Positions 26,778 to 36,324 of a DNA stretch of 64,000 nucleotides are shown here, in pieces. The stretch is taken from contig NZ_BIFR01000001.1 in the NCBI RefSeq assembly GCF_003967535.1, forward strand, positions 1,045,493 through 1,109,492. Direction: 5' to 3'. This DNA is from Tengunoibacter tsumagoiensis. Its GTDB lineage: Bacteria; Chloroflexota; Ktedonobacteria; Ktedonobacterales; Ktedonobacteraceae. The notes beneath the pieces are model-generated. The model did not search any database, had not been told where the DNA came from, and saw only the letters and a program-made list of their open reading frames with translations. Made by a program: the position numbers and the translations under genes. Every line of letters begins with the position of its first letter. Position 1 is the stretch's first letter.

Positions 26778-26880
26778 AGTTATCCCACCACCAGGTCTTA
26801 AGAGTTGTGTAAGCGTACTATTCATAGTTATCCCACCATCGGGCCTTAAGAGTCGTGTGAGCGTACCTATTCATAGTCAT
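26772..26880 (-). repeat. triplicated translation-initiation region of cydC
   Basis: Three consecutive copies of a 48-49 base unit containing GGTGGGATAACTATGAATA and the first ten codons of cydC. ATG-AAT starts lie at 26777, 26825 and 26874. Copies 2 and 3 are in frame with each other. Copy 1, which overlaps the cydD stop, carries one extra G and terminates after 18 codons. Copy 1 probably marks the ancestral coupled start. Confidence 0.8.
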
Positions 26881-28628
26881 GCCACCACCTCCTCATCGGT
26901 ATAAGCATGGATCATTGTTTGATAGGTTTCTGAAGTCTCCAACAGCTTTTCGTGGCTTCCTTGAGCGACAATTTTGCCTGCTTGCAGCACAAGAATCGTA
27001 TCCGCGGTGCGAATGGTATTCAGGCGATGAGCAATAATGAGGACACACCTGTTGTGAGAGAACTGTGCCAGCGTCTGGAGCACCTCAGCCTCACTCTCAG
27101 TATCCAGAGTAGAGGTTGCCTCATCCAGCAGCAGAATAGGAGCATCCTTCAAAAAGGCGCGGGCCAGGCTTAAGCGTTGGGCCTGTCCACCGCTCAGGCG
27201 AGCACCTCGCTCACCAATCACTGTGTTATATCCCTGTGAGAGCGATTGAATAAATGTATGGATCTGCGCCTGTTTGGCGGCCTGAATAACCTCATCCATA
27301 CTGGCCGTGGGGCGGCCCAGGCGAATATTTTCGGCAACGCTGGCATTAAAGAGATAGGGCCGCTGAGGTTGCCAGGCTACCAATTTACGCCATTCCTGCG
27401 CACTATATTGCTGGATTGGATTACCGTCAATGCAGATCTGCCCCTGGTCAGGCTCAATAAAGCGCAGGAGCAGGCTCGCTAACGTTGACTTGCCAGAGCC
27501 ACTGGGGCCGACCACTGCAACGGTCTGACCACGCTGAATCTGAAATGAGATCCCTTTCAGCGCCTCTTGTTTCTGATCCTCAGTCGTAGGATAGCTATAG
27601 TGTAGCCCTTCAAAGCTGAGCGTATCTTGCAGTACAGGGGTCTGAGATGCTTCGCGTCCAGATGATTGATCTGATAGAGGAGTCTCTAGAATATCAAAGA
27701 TGCGGCCAGCACTGGCGGAACTATTCATACTGGCATGAAATTGAGTTCCTAGCGAGCGCAGGGGGAGATAGAATTCAGGAGTCAGTAGCAGAACAAAGAA
27801 GGCCTGCTCAAATGGGATATTGCCATAAAGCAGACGCAGACCAATCTCCACAGCGATCAGAGCATTGCTAATTGTTGCTCCCATCTCCATCACGAGCGAG
27901 GACAGAAAGGCCACACTGAGTACCTTTAACGTCGTATCACCAAAGCGATCACTGATCTGGCGGATCGTTGTCTCCTGACGCTTATTGCGACCGAATAGCT
28001 TAAGCGTGGTCAGACCCTGCAACACATCGAGAAAATGAGCGCTCATCTGGCTCAGCATATGCCAGCGCTTCTCTGTCATCGCATTTGCCTGTTTGCCAAT
28101 CAGAATCATAAAGAAGGGCAAGACGGGGAGAGTAACCAGAAGAATAATGCCGGAGAGGAGATCGGTAGCAAAGACCACAATGAGAATCATCACCGGGATA
28201 ATCATCGTCGAACAGAGCTGAGGAAAGAAGAGCGCAAAGTACGAATCGAGCGCCTCTACTCCTTCCGTCGCTGTATTGACGATCTCCCCACTGCGCTCCC
28301 CTTTGACATACATAGGGCCGAGCTTGAGGAGGTGAGCAAAGAGCCGTTGGCGTAGATCCTTTTTCACCAGGCAAGAGGCATAATTTGTCACCACCTCGCC
28401 GAACCAGATCAGGCCAGCCCGCAACAGGAAGATGAGTAACAGCAGCAAAAGGGTTGTGAACAAAAGAGGGAGGGTCTGTTGAGCGAGGAACGTCTGATTA
28501 ATAATCTGTGCGATATAGTGGGCCTGTAGAACAATGCAGAGCCCCGTCACCAGGCTCAGTGCAATGACAATCGCCATATAGGGGCGCATTGTTCGTACAT
28601 ATTGAAGCAAGCGCTTATTAATGTTCAT
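26877..28628 (-). CDS. cydD: CydD subunit of the CydDC thiol/heme ABC exporter
   Basis: A 583-residue ABC half-transporter. It has six membrane helices in the first 310 residues and a Walker A GPSGSGKST at 374-382, then LSGGQAQR and ILLLDEATSTLD. Together with CydC it forms the exporter required for cytochrome bd maturation. The stop codon TGA lies inside the first copy of the cydC start repeat (ATGACTATG), so the two genes were translationally coupled. ATG 28628 is chosen; a TTG two codons earlier is possible, and no strong ribosome binding site is seen. It lies 290 bases downstream of cydB, in the same orientation. Confidence 0.92.
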   Translation of the reverse strand: MNINKRLLQYVRTMRPYMAIVIALSLVTGLCIVLQAHYIAQIINQTFLAQQTLPLLFTTLLLLLLIFLLRAGLIWFGEVVTNYASCLVKKDLRQRLFAHLLKLGPMYVKGERSGEIVNTATEGVEALDSYFALFFPQLCSTMIIPVMILIVVFATDLLSGIILLVTLPVLPFFMILIGKQANAMTEKRWHMLSQMSAHFLDVLQGLTTLKLFGRNKRQETTIRQISDRFGDTTLKVLSVAFLSSLVMEMGATISNALIAVEIGLRLLYGNIPFEQAFFVLLLTPEFYLPLRSLGTQFHASMNSSASAGRIFDILETPLSDQSSGREASQTPVLQDTLSFEGLHYSYPTTEDQKQEALKGISFQIQRGQTVAVVGPSGSGKSTLASLLLRFIEPDQGQICIDGNPIQQYSAQEWRKLVAWQPQRPYLFNASVAENIRLGRPTASMDEVIQAAKQAQIHTFIQSLSQGYNTVIGERGARLSGGQAQRLSLARAFLKDAPILLLDEATSTLDTESEAEVLQTLAQFSHNRCVLIIAHRLNTIRTADTILVLQAGKIVAQGSHEKLLETSETYQTMIHAYTDEEVVA

Positions 28629-28715
28629 ACGCAAAAACCGGCCATTTCAGATCGTAACATCCACCTGTGACCCCTTAGCCCCTGAAAATAGGAGCCTTCT
28701 GCCAGTCAACAAAGC

Positions 28716-28793
28716 AATGATAGAAGAGGCTCATCCACAGTGACCAACTCTGGTAGGACATTGGCCACTGTAGAGAGACCTCTTCTCATCATT
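28716..28793 (-). other. long structured element between cydB and cydD
   Basis: Outer arms AATGATAGAAGAGG (28716-28729) and CCTCTTCTCATCATT (28779-28793) pair with one bulge. Inner arms CCACAGTG and CACTGTAG, and an inner ACCA/TGGT pair, extend the fold. The whole can form a stem of about 30 pairs. It may be an attenuator or a processing site that sets the ratio of oxidase to transporter. No known riboswitch class is recognised. Confidence 0.45.
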
Positions 28794-28916
28794 CACTGAA
28801 AGGTAGTGGGAGCAAGGCCTCAGTCTACAAAGAGCCATTTACTACCAGCATCGAGATCAGCCATTCTTCACATTCACGACAACAGGTGCACGTGGATGCG
28901 GTAAAAGAGCACTGGA

Positions 28917-29945
28917 TTAGTAGTGCCCAATAGCTTTTGGTGAAATCCTTTTACGAAACACCCAATAATTCCAGGCCTGATAAGCCAGGACAAAAGGGAT
29001 ACAGGTCAAGGCAATCCAACTCATCACTGTCAGCGTATAGGGGCTGGAAGCTGTATTGTCGATAGTCAGGCTCCAGGCTGGATTCAGGCTAGAGATCATA
29101 AAGTGTGGGAAGATCCCTATGCCCACTGTGACCGCCAACAGGATAATTGTGCCAATCGTCATGGTAAAGGCCCAACCGCTGCGTCCTCGTGCTAACAACC
29201 AGGGAGTAAAAACCAGAGTTGCCAGTGTCAGATAGCCAAATGGCACCATCCTCGGATCGAGGATTAAGCGATGGAAGACCTCAGTCGTCTGGAAGCCCAC
29301 ACCCACGATGAGCAGGAAGAGCAGCAGAGCAGGGATACACATCCGCTTTGCTGTTCGTTGTGCACGCTGAATCAGATGGTTATTGACGCGTAAGCTCAAG
29401 AAAATCGCGCCATGAAGCGTAAAGACGACTACTAATGTTATACCACAGAGCAGGGCAAGAGGGTTGAAGATCTGCCAGATGGTGCCAGCATAATTCATAT
29501 TGGCATCAATGGGTAATCCCTGGATTGCATTTGCCAGGATCACACCCCAGAAGAAGCCCGGGAGCAGGCTACCTGTAAAGAAAGCCCAGTCCCAGCCATT
29601 GCGCCAGCGTGGATTATCGTGCAGGCTACGAAATTCGATGGCTGCTCCACGCAGGATGAGTGCCAGAAGAATGGCAAACATCTCCAGGTAGAAGGTACTG
29701 AACATCGTCGCGTACCAGCCGGGGAACGCAGCAAAGGTTGCGCCCCCGGCAGTGATCAACCAGACTTCGTTACCATCCCAGAATGGACCAATCGAGTTGA
29801 GAATCATGCGGCGTTCAGTATCATTTTTGCCCAGCCAGGGAAGAAGAATCCCTACGCCATAGTCAAAGCCTTCCAGGACAAAGAAGCCCGTAAAGAGGAT
29901 GGCAATCAAGCCAAACCAGAGGAGATGGAGATCTAGAATGTGCAT
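28917..29945 (-). CDS. cydB: cytochrome bd ubiquinol oxidase subunit II
   Basis: A 342-residue protein with about eight to nine membrane helices. LEGFDYGVGILLP and the following WDGNEVWLITAGGATFAAFP are canonical CydB segments. With CydA it forms the bd-type terminal oxidase that reduces oxygen with high affinity using quinol. The ATG has AAAGGAG six bases upstream. It follows cydA by 19 bases and is in the same operon; cydD and cydC follow. Confidence 0.96.
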   Translation of the reverse strand: MHILDLHLLWFGLIAILFTGFFVLEGFDYGVGILLPWLGKNDTERRMILNSIGPFWDGNEVWLITAGGATFAAFPGWYATMFSTFYLEMFAILLALILRGAAIEFRSLHDNPRWRNGWDWAFFTGSLLPGFFWGVILANAIQGLPIDANMNYAGTIWQIFNPLALLCGITLVVVFTLHGAIFLSLRVNNHLIQRAQRTAKRMCIPALLLFLLIVGVGFQTTEVFHRLILDPRMVPFGYLTLATLVFTPWLLARGRSGWAFTMTIGTIILLAVTVGIGIFPHFMISSLNPAWSLTIDNTASSPYTLTVMSWIALTCIPFVLAYQAWNYWVFRKRISPKAIGHY

Positions 29946-29964
29946 ATTGGACTCCTTTTCCTGA

Positions 29965-31350
29965 TTAGTACGTCACTACAAGTTCTTCCGTCTCTACTTT
30001 TTCCTGAACGGGCTCAACACCCTTACGGGCATACTTCGTCAGCAGGAAGGCATCAACGACTGCAAGCACTCCATAGAGAAGGATAAAGGTGATTAAGGTA
30101 AAGAGGATTGAGCCAGCGCCGACCGAAGGCGAGACGCCATCCTGTGTGCGCAGTACCCCATTGACCAGCCAGGGCTGACGACCAATCTCAGTCAAGATCC
30201 AGCCGCCGGTATTGGCGATATAAGGGAGAGCAATCGCGCCAACCATGACCCACAGGAACCAGCGGAACTGAGGTCTGTTCAGCCATCTCTTATACATCAG
30301 GAAGGTTCCGACTGTTGCCAGCAGGGCCATCAACGTCCCCATAATAAACATGGCGCGGAAGCCCCAATAGGTGACGGCCACAGGTGGCACATAATTGCCA
30401 GGGCCATACTGTTTGACATACTGAGCCTGGAGCTGATTAATACCCTGTACTTCACCAGTAAAGTTATTATAGGAAAGGAAGCTGAGCAGGTAAGGAACCT
30501 TAATCGCAAACACATCAGTGCGCAGTTTCTCATTGCCGATCGTGATCAGCGAGAACGAAGCAGGGCTCTCACTATCCCATAGAGCTTCTGCAGCGGCCAT
30601 CTTCATTGGCTGATGCTGTACGACATATTGACCCTGGAAGTGTCCAATCGTAGCGACTGTAATGCTTGCAATCAGAGCCGCAATCATGCCAATCTTCAGC
30701 GAGCGCTGGAAGAGATCCTGATCGCTTTTATTTCTCAATAGCTGATAGGCACTGATGCCTACTACAAAGAATGCGCCCGTTACAGCTCCACCCGCCGCCA
30801 CGTGTGGAAATTGGAACCAGAGATTAGGGTTGCTTAAGAGGGCGAAGAAGTTAGTCATCTCTGCGCGACCATTATGAATGGCGTAACCAACTGGCTCCTG
30901 CATAAATGAGTTTGCTACGAGAATCCAGAAGGCCGACAGATGCGAGCCCAGTACAACCATCCAGATCATCGCTAGATGGAGCTTCTTTGGGAGTTGATCC
31001 CATCCGAAGATCCAGATGCCCAGAAACGTTGACTCCATAAAGAAGGCCAGAAGCGCTTCAATCGCAAGAGGAGCTCCAAAGACATCGCCAATAAAGCGAG
31101 AGTAGGCTGACCAATTCATCCCAAACTGAAACTCTTGTACGATACCTGTCACTACCCCTAACGCGAAGTTGATCAGAAAGAGTTTGCCCCAGAACTGGGC
31201 CATGCGCTTGTAGGTTGTATTCCCGCTACGTACGTAGAGAGTCTCCATGACGGCCACTAAGAGTACCAATCCCATCGTCAGGGGCACGAATAGAAAATGG
31301 TAAATGATAGTTGAGCCAAATTGTAATCGCGAAAGTGTTAATGCATCCAC
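29965..31350 (-). CDS. cydA: cytochrome bd ubiquinol oxidase subunit I
   Basis: A 461-residue protein carrying the heme ligands. H18 is in IIYHFLFVP, E98 and E106 in IEALLAFFMES, and H183 in FQFPHVAAGG; GRQPW follows in the C-terminal half. The length fits the short Q-loop type of CydA found outside the proteobacterial long-loop group. Start GTG 31350 has AAAGGAG seven bases upstream and gives MDALTL. It is the first gene of cydABDC. Confidence 0.96.
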   Translation of the reverse strand: MDALTLSRLQFGSTIIYHFLFVPLTMGLVLLVAVMETLYVRSGNTTYKRMAQFWGKLFLINFALGVVTGIVQEFQFGMNWSAYSRFIGDVFGAPLAIEALLAFFMESTFLGIWIFGWDQLPKKLHLAMIWMVVLGSHLSAFWILVANSFMQEPVGYAIHNGRAEMTNFFALLSNPNLWFQFPHVAAGGAVTGAFFVVGISAYQLLRNKSDQDLFQRSLKIGMIAALIASITVATIGHFQGQYVVQHQPMKMAAAEALWDSESPASFSLITIGNEKLRTDVFAIKVPYLLSFLSYNNFTGEVQGINQLQAQYVKQYGPGNYVPPVAVTYWGFRAMFIMGTLMALLATVGTFLMYKRWLNRPQFRWFLWVMVGAIALPYIANTGGWILTEIGRQPWLVNGVLRTQDGVSPSVGAGSILFTLITFILLYGVLAVVDAFLLTKYARKGVEPVQEKVETEELVVTY

Positions 31351-31931
31351 AGATGCGCTCCTTTAATAGCTCATCGACGCCGAGCTGCTGGTTGTTTATC
31401 TCAAACTGGGGTATGTTATTGTCTTTATCTTTACGCCACGTCGTCGTGTCTTTTTTTCTTTCTTCTCTGTCATCCAGAGTATGCCATTTTCGTGGGCCGA
31501 ACACATCGGTACTTCACCCGATTAGCAACCTGATTGTAGATCATGCTTTTATGGGCATTTGCGGGATGTTCTCATGGGGTCGAGAGCTTCGAGTCAGGTG
31601 CTTACCTGAGCCTGTGAGGAGAATGTAAGGCCATATTTGATGATAAAATTGACTTTTACTGGTATATAACTATAAAACAGTCATTGGAAAGCGAGGCACC
31701 GGGCCAGACGACAGATCTGTAACACCTTAGTGTATTATCTACCATATCTCTCACAATTGAGCCCATCTGGATACATAGAAATAGCACTATTGTTGTCGTA
31801 AGCAAAAGAGGCTCTCCAGTATCGCATGGTGAATGCTTGTGCTCTAAAAGAGGCAAGCTGGGCATGCAAAGAATGCCCATCTTGCCTTATTGTTGACACA
31901 ACCTCTAAGTACAACATCCACACAGGGGCTC
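31351..31931. other. 580-base intergenic region with one hairpin
   Basis: Upstream region of cydA and downstream region of the YbaK gene. The only clear feature is a hairpin at 31851-31887 (arms AGGCAAGCTGGGCAT and its complement, one mismatch, 7-base loop) that would terminate the YbaK transcript on the minus strand, where CTTTTAG follows. I see no gene and no clear cydA promoter by eye. Confidence 0.6.
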
Positions 31932-32420
31932 TCAGGATTGGGTTGCCTGCACCAGCGTAGCTTGAGTAAGCTTGATGAGGTCACTGACATTGAGCTGGAG
32001 ATCGACGCCACGCTGACCACCACTCACTGCAATCTGCTCAAAGGATTGCGCGCTCTCATCCAGATAGATAGCAAAGGGGCGGTTAAGGAGGGCCAGCGCT
32101 GAGATCCCACCAACTTTAAGGCCAGTGAGTTTTTCAGCCTGTTCATGGCTGGCCATCTTGACGGCTTTAACAGAGATCTCATGAGCAAACTGGCGTAGAT
32201 TCAGCTCACGATTAGCCGGGATCATGATCAGGAGAGGATGAGCATTCAATTGATCTTCGCGGAGTACGACAAGCGTCTTAAAGACCTGTTCAGGAGCCAG
32301 TCCAATCTCAGCCGCTACCTGAACGGCATCGCGAATAGTCTCAGGAAACAGGTGAATCGCATAAGGTATCTTCTGTGCATCGAGGGCACGCATAGCCTGA
32401 GTCCGAATTTTTTTGGCCAC
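31932..32420 (-). CDS. ybaK: YbaK/EbsC family Cys-tRNA(Pro) deacylase
   Basis: A 162-residue single-domain protein of the YbaK/ProX editing family, which hydrolyses mischarged Cys-tRNA(Pro) in trans. The segments QVFKTLVVLRE (with the catalytic lysine of FKTLV), LNLRQFA and GLKVGGISALALL match the family. Start GTG 32420 is preferred to TTG 32423, because AAGGAGGA lies six bases before the GTG. The gene lies 15 bases after the small paralogue at 32436-32726 and is probably cotranscribed. Confidence 0.93.
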   Translation of the reverse strand: MAKKIRTQAMRALDAQKIPYAIHLFPETIRDAVQVAAEIGLAPEQVFKTLVVLREDQLNAHPLLIMIPANRELNLRQFAHEISVKAVKMASHEQAEKLTGLKVGGISALALLNRPFAIYLDESAQSFEQIAVSGGQRGVDLQLNVSDLIKLTQATLVQATQS

Positions 32421-32435
32421 CAAAAATCCTCCTTT

Positions 32436-32726
32436 TTAGGCCTGTTGATTGTCTGGAAAGTTGGGTGCATCGAGGATAAAACGTCGTATACGAGACAGAT
32501 AATTATCTCGCATCGAGATCCATTCAGGTGTAAAAATATCCCCGGCCTTTAAAGGTTCGATAAACGAGATGCCTTCATATGCCAGATCGCTTAATTCCTC
32601 GTATTGAAGATTGGTTATCTCATGCAGAATCGCTCGCGATTTGAGGTCGCTTGCAAGCTCTGCAACATCTTTGAGTGTATGATACATCTCATTGAGCTGA
32701 ACTTTCACTTCCATATCCCTGATCAT
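32436..32726 (-). CDS. small protein of the unnamed paralogous family (member 2)
   Basis: A 96-residue soluble helical protein, paralogous to the product of 20278-20553. The C-terminal block has LAYEG, EWI, RD and LDAPN at identical spacing with no gaps (20 of 42 identical). The N-terminal 40 residues (VQLNEMYHTLKDVAELASDL) are predicted helical and differ from member 1. The start ATG 32726 has GGAAGGG about ten bases upstream; internal ATG 32714 is possible. It sits directly upstream of ybaK, suggesting cotranscription. No function is assigned. Confidence 0.75.
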   Translation of the reverse strand: MIRDMEVKVQLNEMYHTLKDVAELASDLKSRAILHEITNLQYEELSDLAYEGISFIEPLKAGDIFTPEWISMRDNYLSRIRRFILDAPNFPDNQQA

Positions 32727-32873
32727 ATGTATCTTGCCCTTCCAAAATTATGGTCTTTTTCCCTTCTGAAATTATATGAGTTTTTAATACATCAGGCAAT
32801 ATTTTAATGAAATAATCATACTTATTGGCAGATGCACTGTATATAAGGATTAAGCAATCAAAAATGTGTGTAC

Positions 32874-33521
32874 TTATTCGAGCAGAAGTTCTTGACGCTG
32901 TGCAAGGGCGATGGCTTCGGCGCGAGATTGGACGCCCAGCTTTCCATAAAGGCTGGTAAGGTGAGTCTCAACGGTTTTGACTGTGACGCTCAAGCGCTGG
33001 CTAATCTCACTGTTGCGCAGACCCTGTACCACAAGGCGCAGTACCTCCAGCTCGCGGCTGGTCAGAGGCTGCATAGTAGGGAGAGGATTCTCCTCCTCTT
33101 CTGAAAGCAGTCTACGAACATCAGGAGCCAGGCTTTTATGGCCAGCGGCAACTTCATGGATAGCCTGGCGAATATCGCTTCCACGAGCACTCTTGAGCCA
33201 ATAGCCCTTGACCCCTATTTTGAGCATAGTCTGAACATAGGCAATCTGATCGTAGGCCGTCAACACCAGAATGGCAGGTGGATGAGGATAGTGATTGCAG
33301 AGAGCCTGTGCAACCCCGAAGCCGTTTAAGCCCCTCATTGAGATATCCAGCACCACAACATCAGGCCGTTTCTGGTTACAGAAGGCCAACACCTCCTCAC
33401 CATTTTGAGCTTCCCCAATGACCTCAAGCGCTGGATCTTCTTCCAGTAGACGACGTGTGCCTTCACGCATCATTGTATGATCATCGGCCAGTAAGATCGT
33501 AACCGTTTTTGCAGTATGCAT
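32874..33521 (-). CDS. NarL/LuxR-type response regulator
   Basis: A 215-residue two-domain regulator. The receiver has D13-D14, phospho-acceptor D59 (VVLDISMRG), T88 and K110. The output is a C-terminal LuxR-type HTH (LTSRELEVLRLVVQGLRNSE, then VETHLTSLYGKL). It binds DNA when phosphorylated. It lies 30 bases after the histidine kinase gene on the same strand and so forms a two-component system with it. Target genes are not evident. Confidence 0.93.
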   Translation of the reverse strand: MHTAKTVTILLADDHTMMREGTRRLLEEDPALEVIGEAQNGEEVLAFCNQKRPDVVVLDISMRGLNGFGVAQALCNHYPHPPAILVLTAYDQIAYVQTMLKIGVKGYWLKSARGSDIRQAIHEVAAGHKSLAPDVRRLLSEEEENPLPTMQPLTSRELEVLRLVVQGLRNSEISQRLSVTVKTVETHLTSLYGKLGVQSRAEAIALAQRQELLLE

Positions 33522-33551
33522 GTGCTCTTTCTCCTTACAGCTTTGTAGCTG

Positions 33552-36059
33552 CTACGCTCTCTTCTGCTGTAGACCTGCCAGTGGAGCTTCATGGTCAACA
33601 TTGACCAGGTCGAGCATGGTCATCGTAGGGACCAGGTGAGTGGATGTTTCGTTTGATTGGTAGGTGGCACGAATAATAACGCCTCGCCCTGGACTTGTTC
33701 GCAGATGAATATGGCCTCCAACGGCTCCCATACGTTCATGCATCCCTACAAGACCGAGACTCTCTATAGGCAACCTGCCAGGTTTAAAACCTTGGCCATT
33801 ATCCAGGATCGTGAGAGTGATGCGGCCCTGCTGTGTGAAACGCAGACATAGAATGACATGTGTGGCTTGAGCATGTTTGACGATGTTATTAAGCGCTTCC
33901 TGTGCGACGCGATAGAGCGCCAGTTCGACTGGAACGGGAAAGCGTTGTGTGATCGATCCCAGGTAACGCAACTCGATCTGAAACTTCCTTCCACTCATCT
34001 GCATTGTCTGATTGGCAAGCCAGCGTAGAGCTTCGGCAAGGCCCAGTTCATCCAGGAGTGAAGGACGCAGGGCCAGGCAGGTTCTCCGTAGATTCGTCAC
34101 GACAGAGCGTGCAAGCGGCATAACATCAGCGACATCGCTCATCGTACTGGCATCGGAGAGTTGCCGAACAAGAAGCATTGCCTCCTGTAAGACATCGTCG
34201 TGGAGATCCAGCGCAAGATGGCGGCGTTCAGCTTCTTGCGCAAAGACCACGCGATGGCTTAAAGCCGTCATCTGCTGAGCCTGTTCCTGAGCCTGAACAA
34301 GATAGCGATTATTGGCCTCCAGAACCGAGAGTTGAGCTGCCAGAGTGGTCAGAAAACTTTTATCTTGACGATCATAGGGCTCCAGATTTTTCTTAGGGCT
34401 CAGGCAGAGAAAGCCGCTAATCGTTGACTCAGCATAGAGTGCCACCAGGAGGGTATCCTCTATGAGCAGCGGCTCATTGGAACGTTCCGTACAGACATTG
34501 AGTGCCTGATCTGCAATGCTCACTAATTGCGATGCAGAGAGACCTTCGTGGCCATCTATACGATAGATATGCCATGAATGAGTTGTCTCGCTCTCATCCT
34601 CATGGCGATAACGCATCTCATTTTGAGAGATGGCCCGAATAAAGAGCACAACATCGGATGTATTAAGTAACTGAGCCAGGCGTGGAAGTAAGAAGGAACT
34701 GATGGCTTCCAATCCTTGTAGATTGGTGAGTTCAGTGCTCATCTCACTCAGGGAGCGGTTATACTGATAGAAATCATGATAAAAGACATGATCGCCAACA
34801 TCTCGAACCTTATTCCAGACCAGCGGAAAGAGCCAGAGACTCATAGCCATCAGACCTGCAAACAGGTAATCGTAGAGATCTTGTGTGAGCCGAAAACCGT
34901 TTGAGCCTGATGAATGGAGGAGAATAGTTGTTGGAATAATAAAGACGCTAGCCAGCAGAATCCAGAGGAGCACGCGCATGGCCTGTCGGCTCAACAGACT
35001 GGTTACGCCAAGCAACTGATGCCGAAAGAGCGCATAATCGCAGATAATTGGTAAGACCACCAGGGGAAATGGCAGCAGAGGCAGGATACTTTGATGTGTA
35101 AAGGGATCAGCCGGGAAAAAGCCATGCGATGTTCGTGGATCGGGCGGAGTAAACCCCAGACTTAAGACGGTAATGATCAGAAGAAAGGTCACTCCAATCA
35201 TCACCATGCGAGCGATCTGCTGCTCGTTATGTGTGAGCGCACGAATGCCCCAGAATAATACCCAGACAACGACAATAATACAGCTAAAATTATAAAGCAA
35301 GGTTGCAAAAAACAGTTCGCGGCGGATCGAGGGCAGAACTATGAATGTGAGCAGTCCCATGAGTGAGATTGCAATCCCAACCAGGAGTGGTAGATAAGGG
35401 AGAAACGAACGGCTCCTGGTGCGCAGGCGTTGGCTCTGAGGATGGGGAAAGAGACAGACAAACGTCGTTGAAAGACCAGAAGTCATCATCAAAACGATAA
35501 AGCTCAATAATCCAACCCAGATACTATGGAGGCCATGAAAATTGAAGAGCGAGCACATCAGTGCAACTGAGCAAAAGAGTGCGTAAGCCACATGGGCCGT
35601 TGGACGATCCTGAGCACGTAGGAAAATTGCTGCACCAGCAACGGTAAAGATGATTGTTAGAAAACTGGTGAGCGCGATATCAATTGAATTAAAAGTCAGG
35701 GCTGTGTTATCAATGATGATTTCATTGGGGATGGCAGTATTTATCGTTATGCCCTGAATAGCATGAGTATTTTGATGACAGGAGGGCACCTTCTGGCTGA
35801 GAGGATCTGGCAATACGCGAATAAGTGTACCAGGTTGGAGATTCTGCATCCAGGCATCTGTAAGTGGTGGGATTCTGACTACTCGACACAGGCCGGGCTG
35901 GCCCGCGACTGCATCCAATTGTGTCAGACTTAATTGGGGCTGCAATGCAACTAGCGTTAATAGAAGAATCACGCCCACCTGAAAGATTAACCCGAGTAAG
36001 ACAATCACTACACGATGATTGAAGTTCTGTATAACATGTATAAAGGTGGATCTGCTCAT
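33552..36059 (-). CDS. membrane sensor histidine kinase (HisKA_3 type) with GAF-like domain
   Basis: An 835-residue kinase. One N-terminal TM, then a loop of about 100 residues outside, then about seven further membrane helices to about 400. A GAF-like region covers about 440-590, and the HisKA_3 dimerisation helix has the phospho-acceptor H620 (LALDLHDDVLQEA). The HATPase_c domain follows at about 720-800 (N box EALNNIVKHA, G boxes DNGQGF and GLVGMHERM). This is the DesK/NarX-type kinase that pairs with NarL-type regulators, here the gene just downstream. The periplasmic loop between the first two helices is the likely sensor, but the signal is unknown. Confidence 0.9.
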   Translation of the reverse strand: MSRSTFIHVIQNFNHRVVIVLLGLIFQVGVILLLTLVALQPQLSLTQLDAVAGQPGLCRVVRIPPLTDAWMQNLQPGTLIRVLPDPLSQKVPSCHQNTHAIQGITINTAIPNEIIIDNTALTFNSIDIALTSFLTIIFTVAGAAIFLRAQDRPTAHVAYALFCSVALMCSLFNFHGLHSIWVGLLSFIVLMMTSGLSTTFVCLFPHPQSQRLRTRSRSFLPYLPLLVGIAISLMGLLTFIVLPSIRRELFFATLLYNFSCIIVVVWVLFWGIRALTHNEQQIARMVMIGVTFLLIITVLSLGFTPPDPRTSHGFFPADPFTHQSILPLLPFPLVVLPIICDYALFRHQLLGVTSLLSRQAMRVLLWILLASVFIIPTTILLHSSGSNGFRLTQDLYDYLFAGLMAMSLWLFPLVWNKVRDVGDHVFYHDFYQYNRSLSEMSTELTNLQGLEAISSFLLPRLAQLLNTSDVVLFIRAISQNEMRYRHEDESETTHSWHIYRIDGHEGLSASQLVSIADQALNVCTERSNEPLLIEDTLLVALYAESTISGFLCLSPKKNLEPYDRQDKSFLTTLAAQLSVLEANNRYLVQAQEQAQQMTALSHRVVFAQEAERRHLALDLHDDVLQEAMLLVRQLSDASTMSDVADVMPLARSVVTNLRRTCLALRPSLLDELGLAEALRWLANQTMQMSGRKFQIELRYLGSITQRFPVPVELALYRVAQEALNNIVKHAQATHVILCLRFTQQGRITLTILDNGQGFKPGRLPIESLGLVGMHERMGAVGGHIHLRTSPGRGVIIRATYQSNETSTHLVPTMTMLDLVNVDHEAPLAGLQQKRA

Positions 36060-36324
36060 GTTTTGCCTGCTCTACTGCTTGAATGGTCTACCCTGACTCT
36101 ACCATTATTCTTATGAGTAGAGTATCATGATTGACATCTGTGTGTCATCTTTTTCTTGAGAGAGTCTGTCCATTCTTTTCTTCATTGTTTGCAGTCTACT
36201 GCAAATCCCTTTCATGGACATCAGGGATTTCCCCGAAGACAGCGGTAACCGGAAATGGGTACACTACTTCTAGTTCTATTGAAAACGAGAGATGCGATAG
36301 ATAAGGAGAAGAAGTAGCTATTCA

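Noticed and set aside
31351..31931. Small ORFs upstream of cydA
   Set aside because: They have no start-site context or recognisable sequence; they overlap the terminator hairpin.
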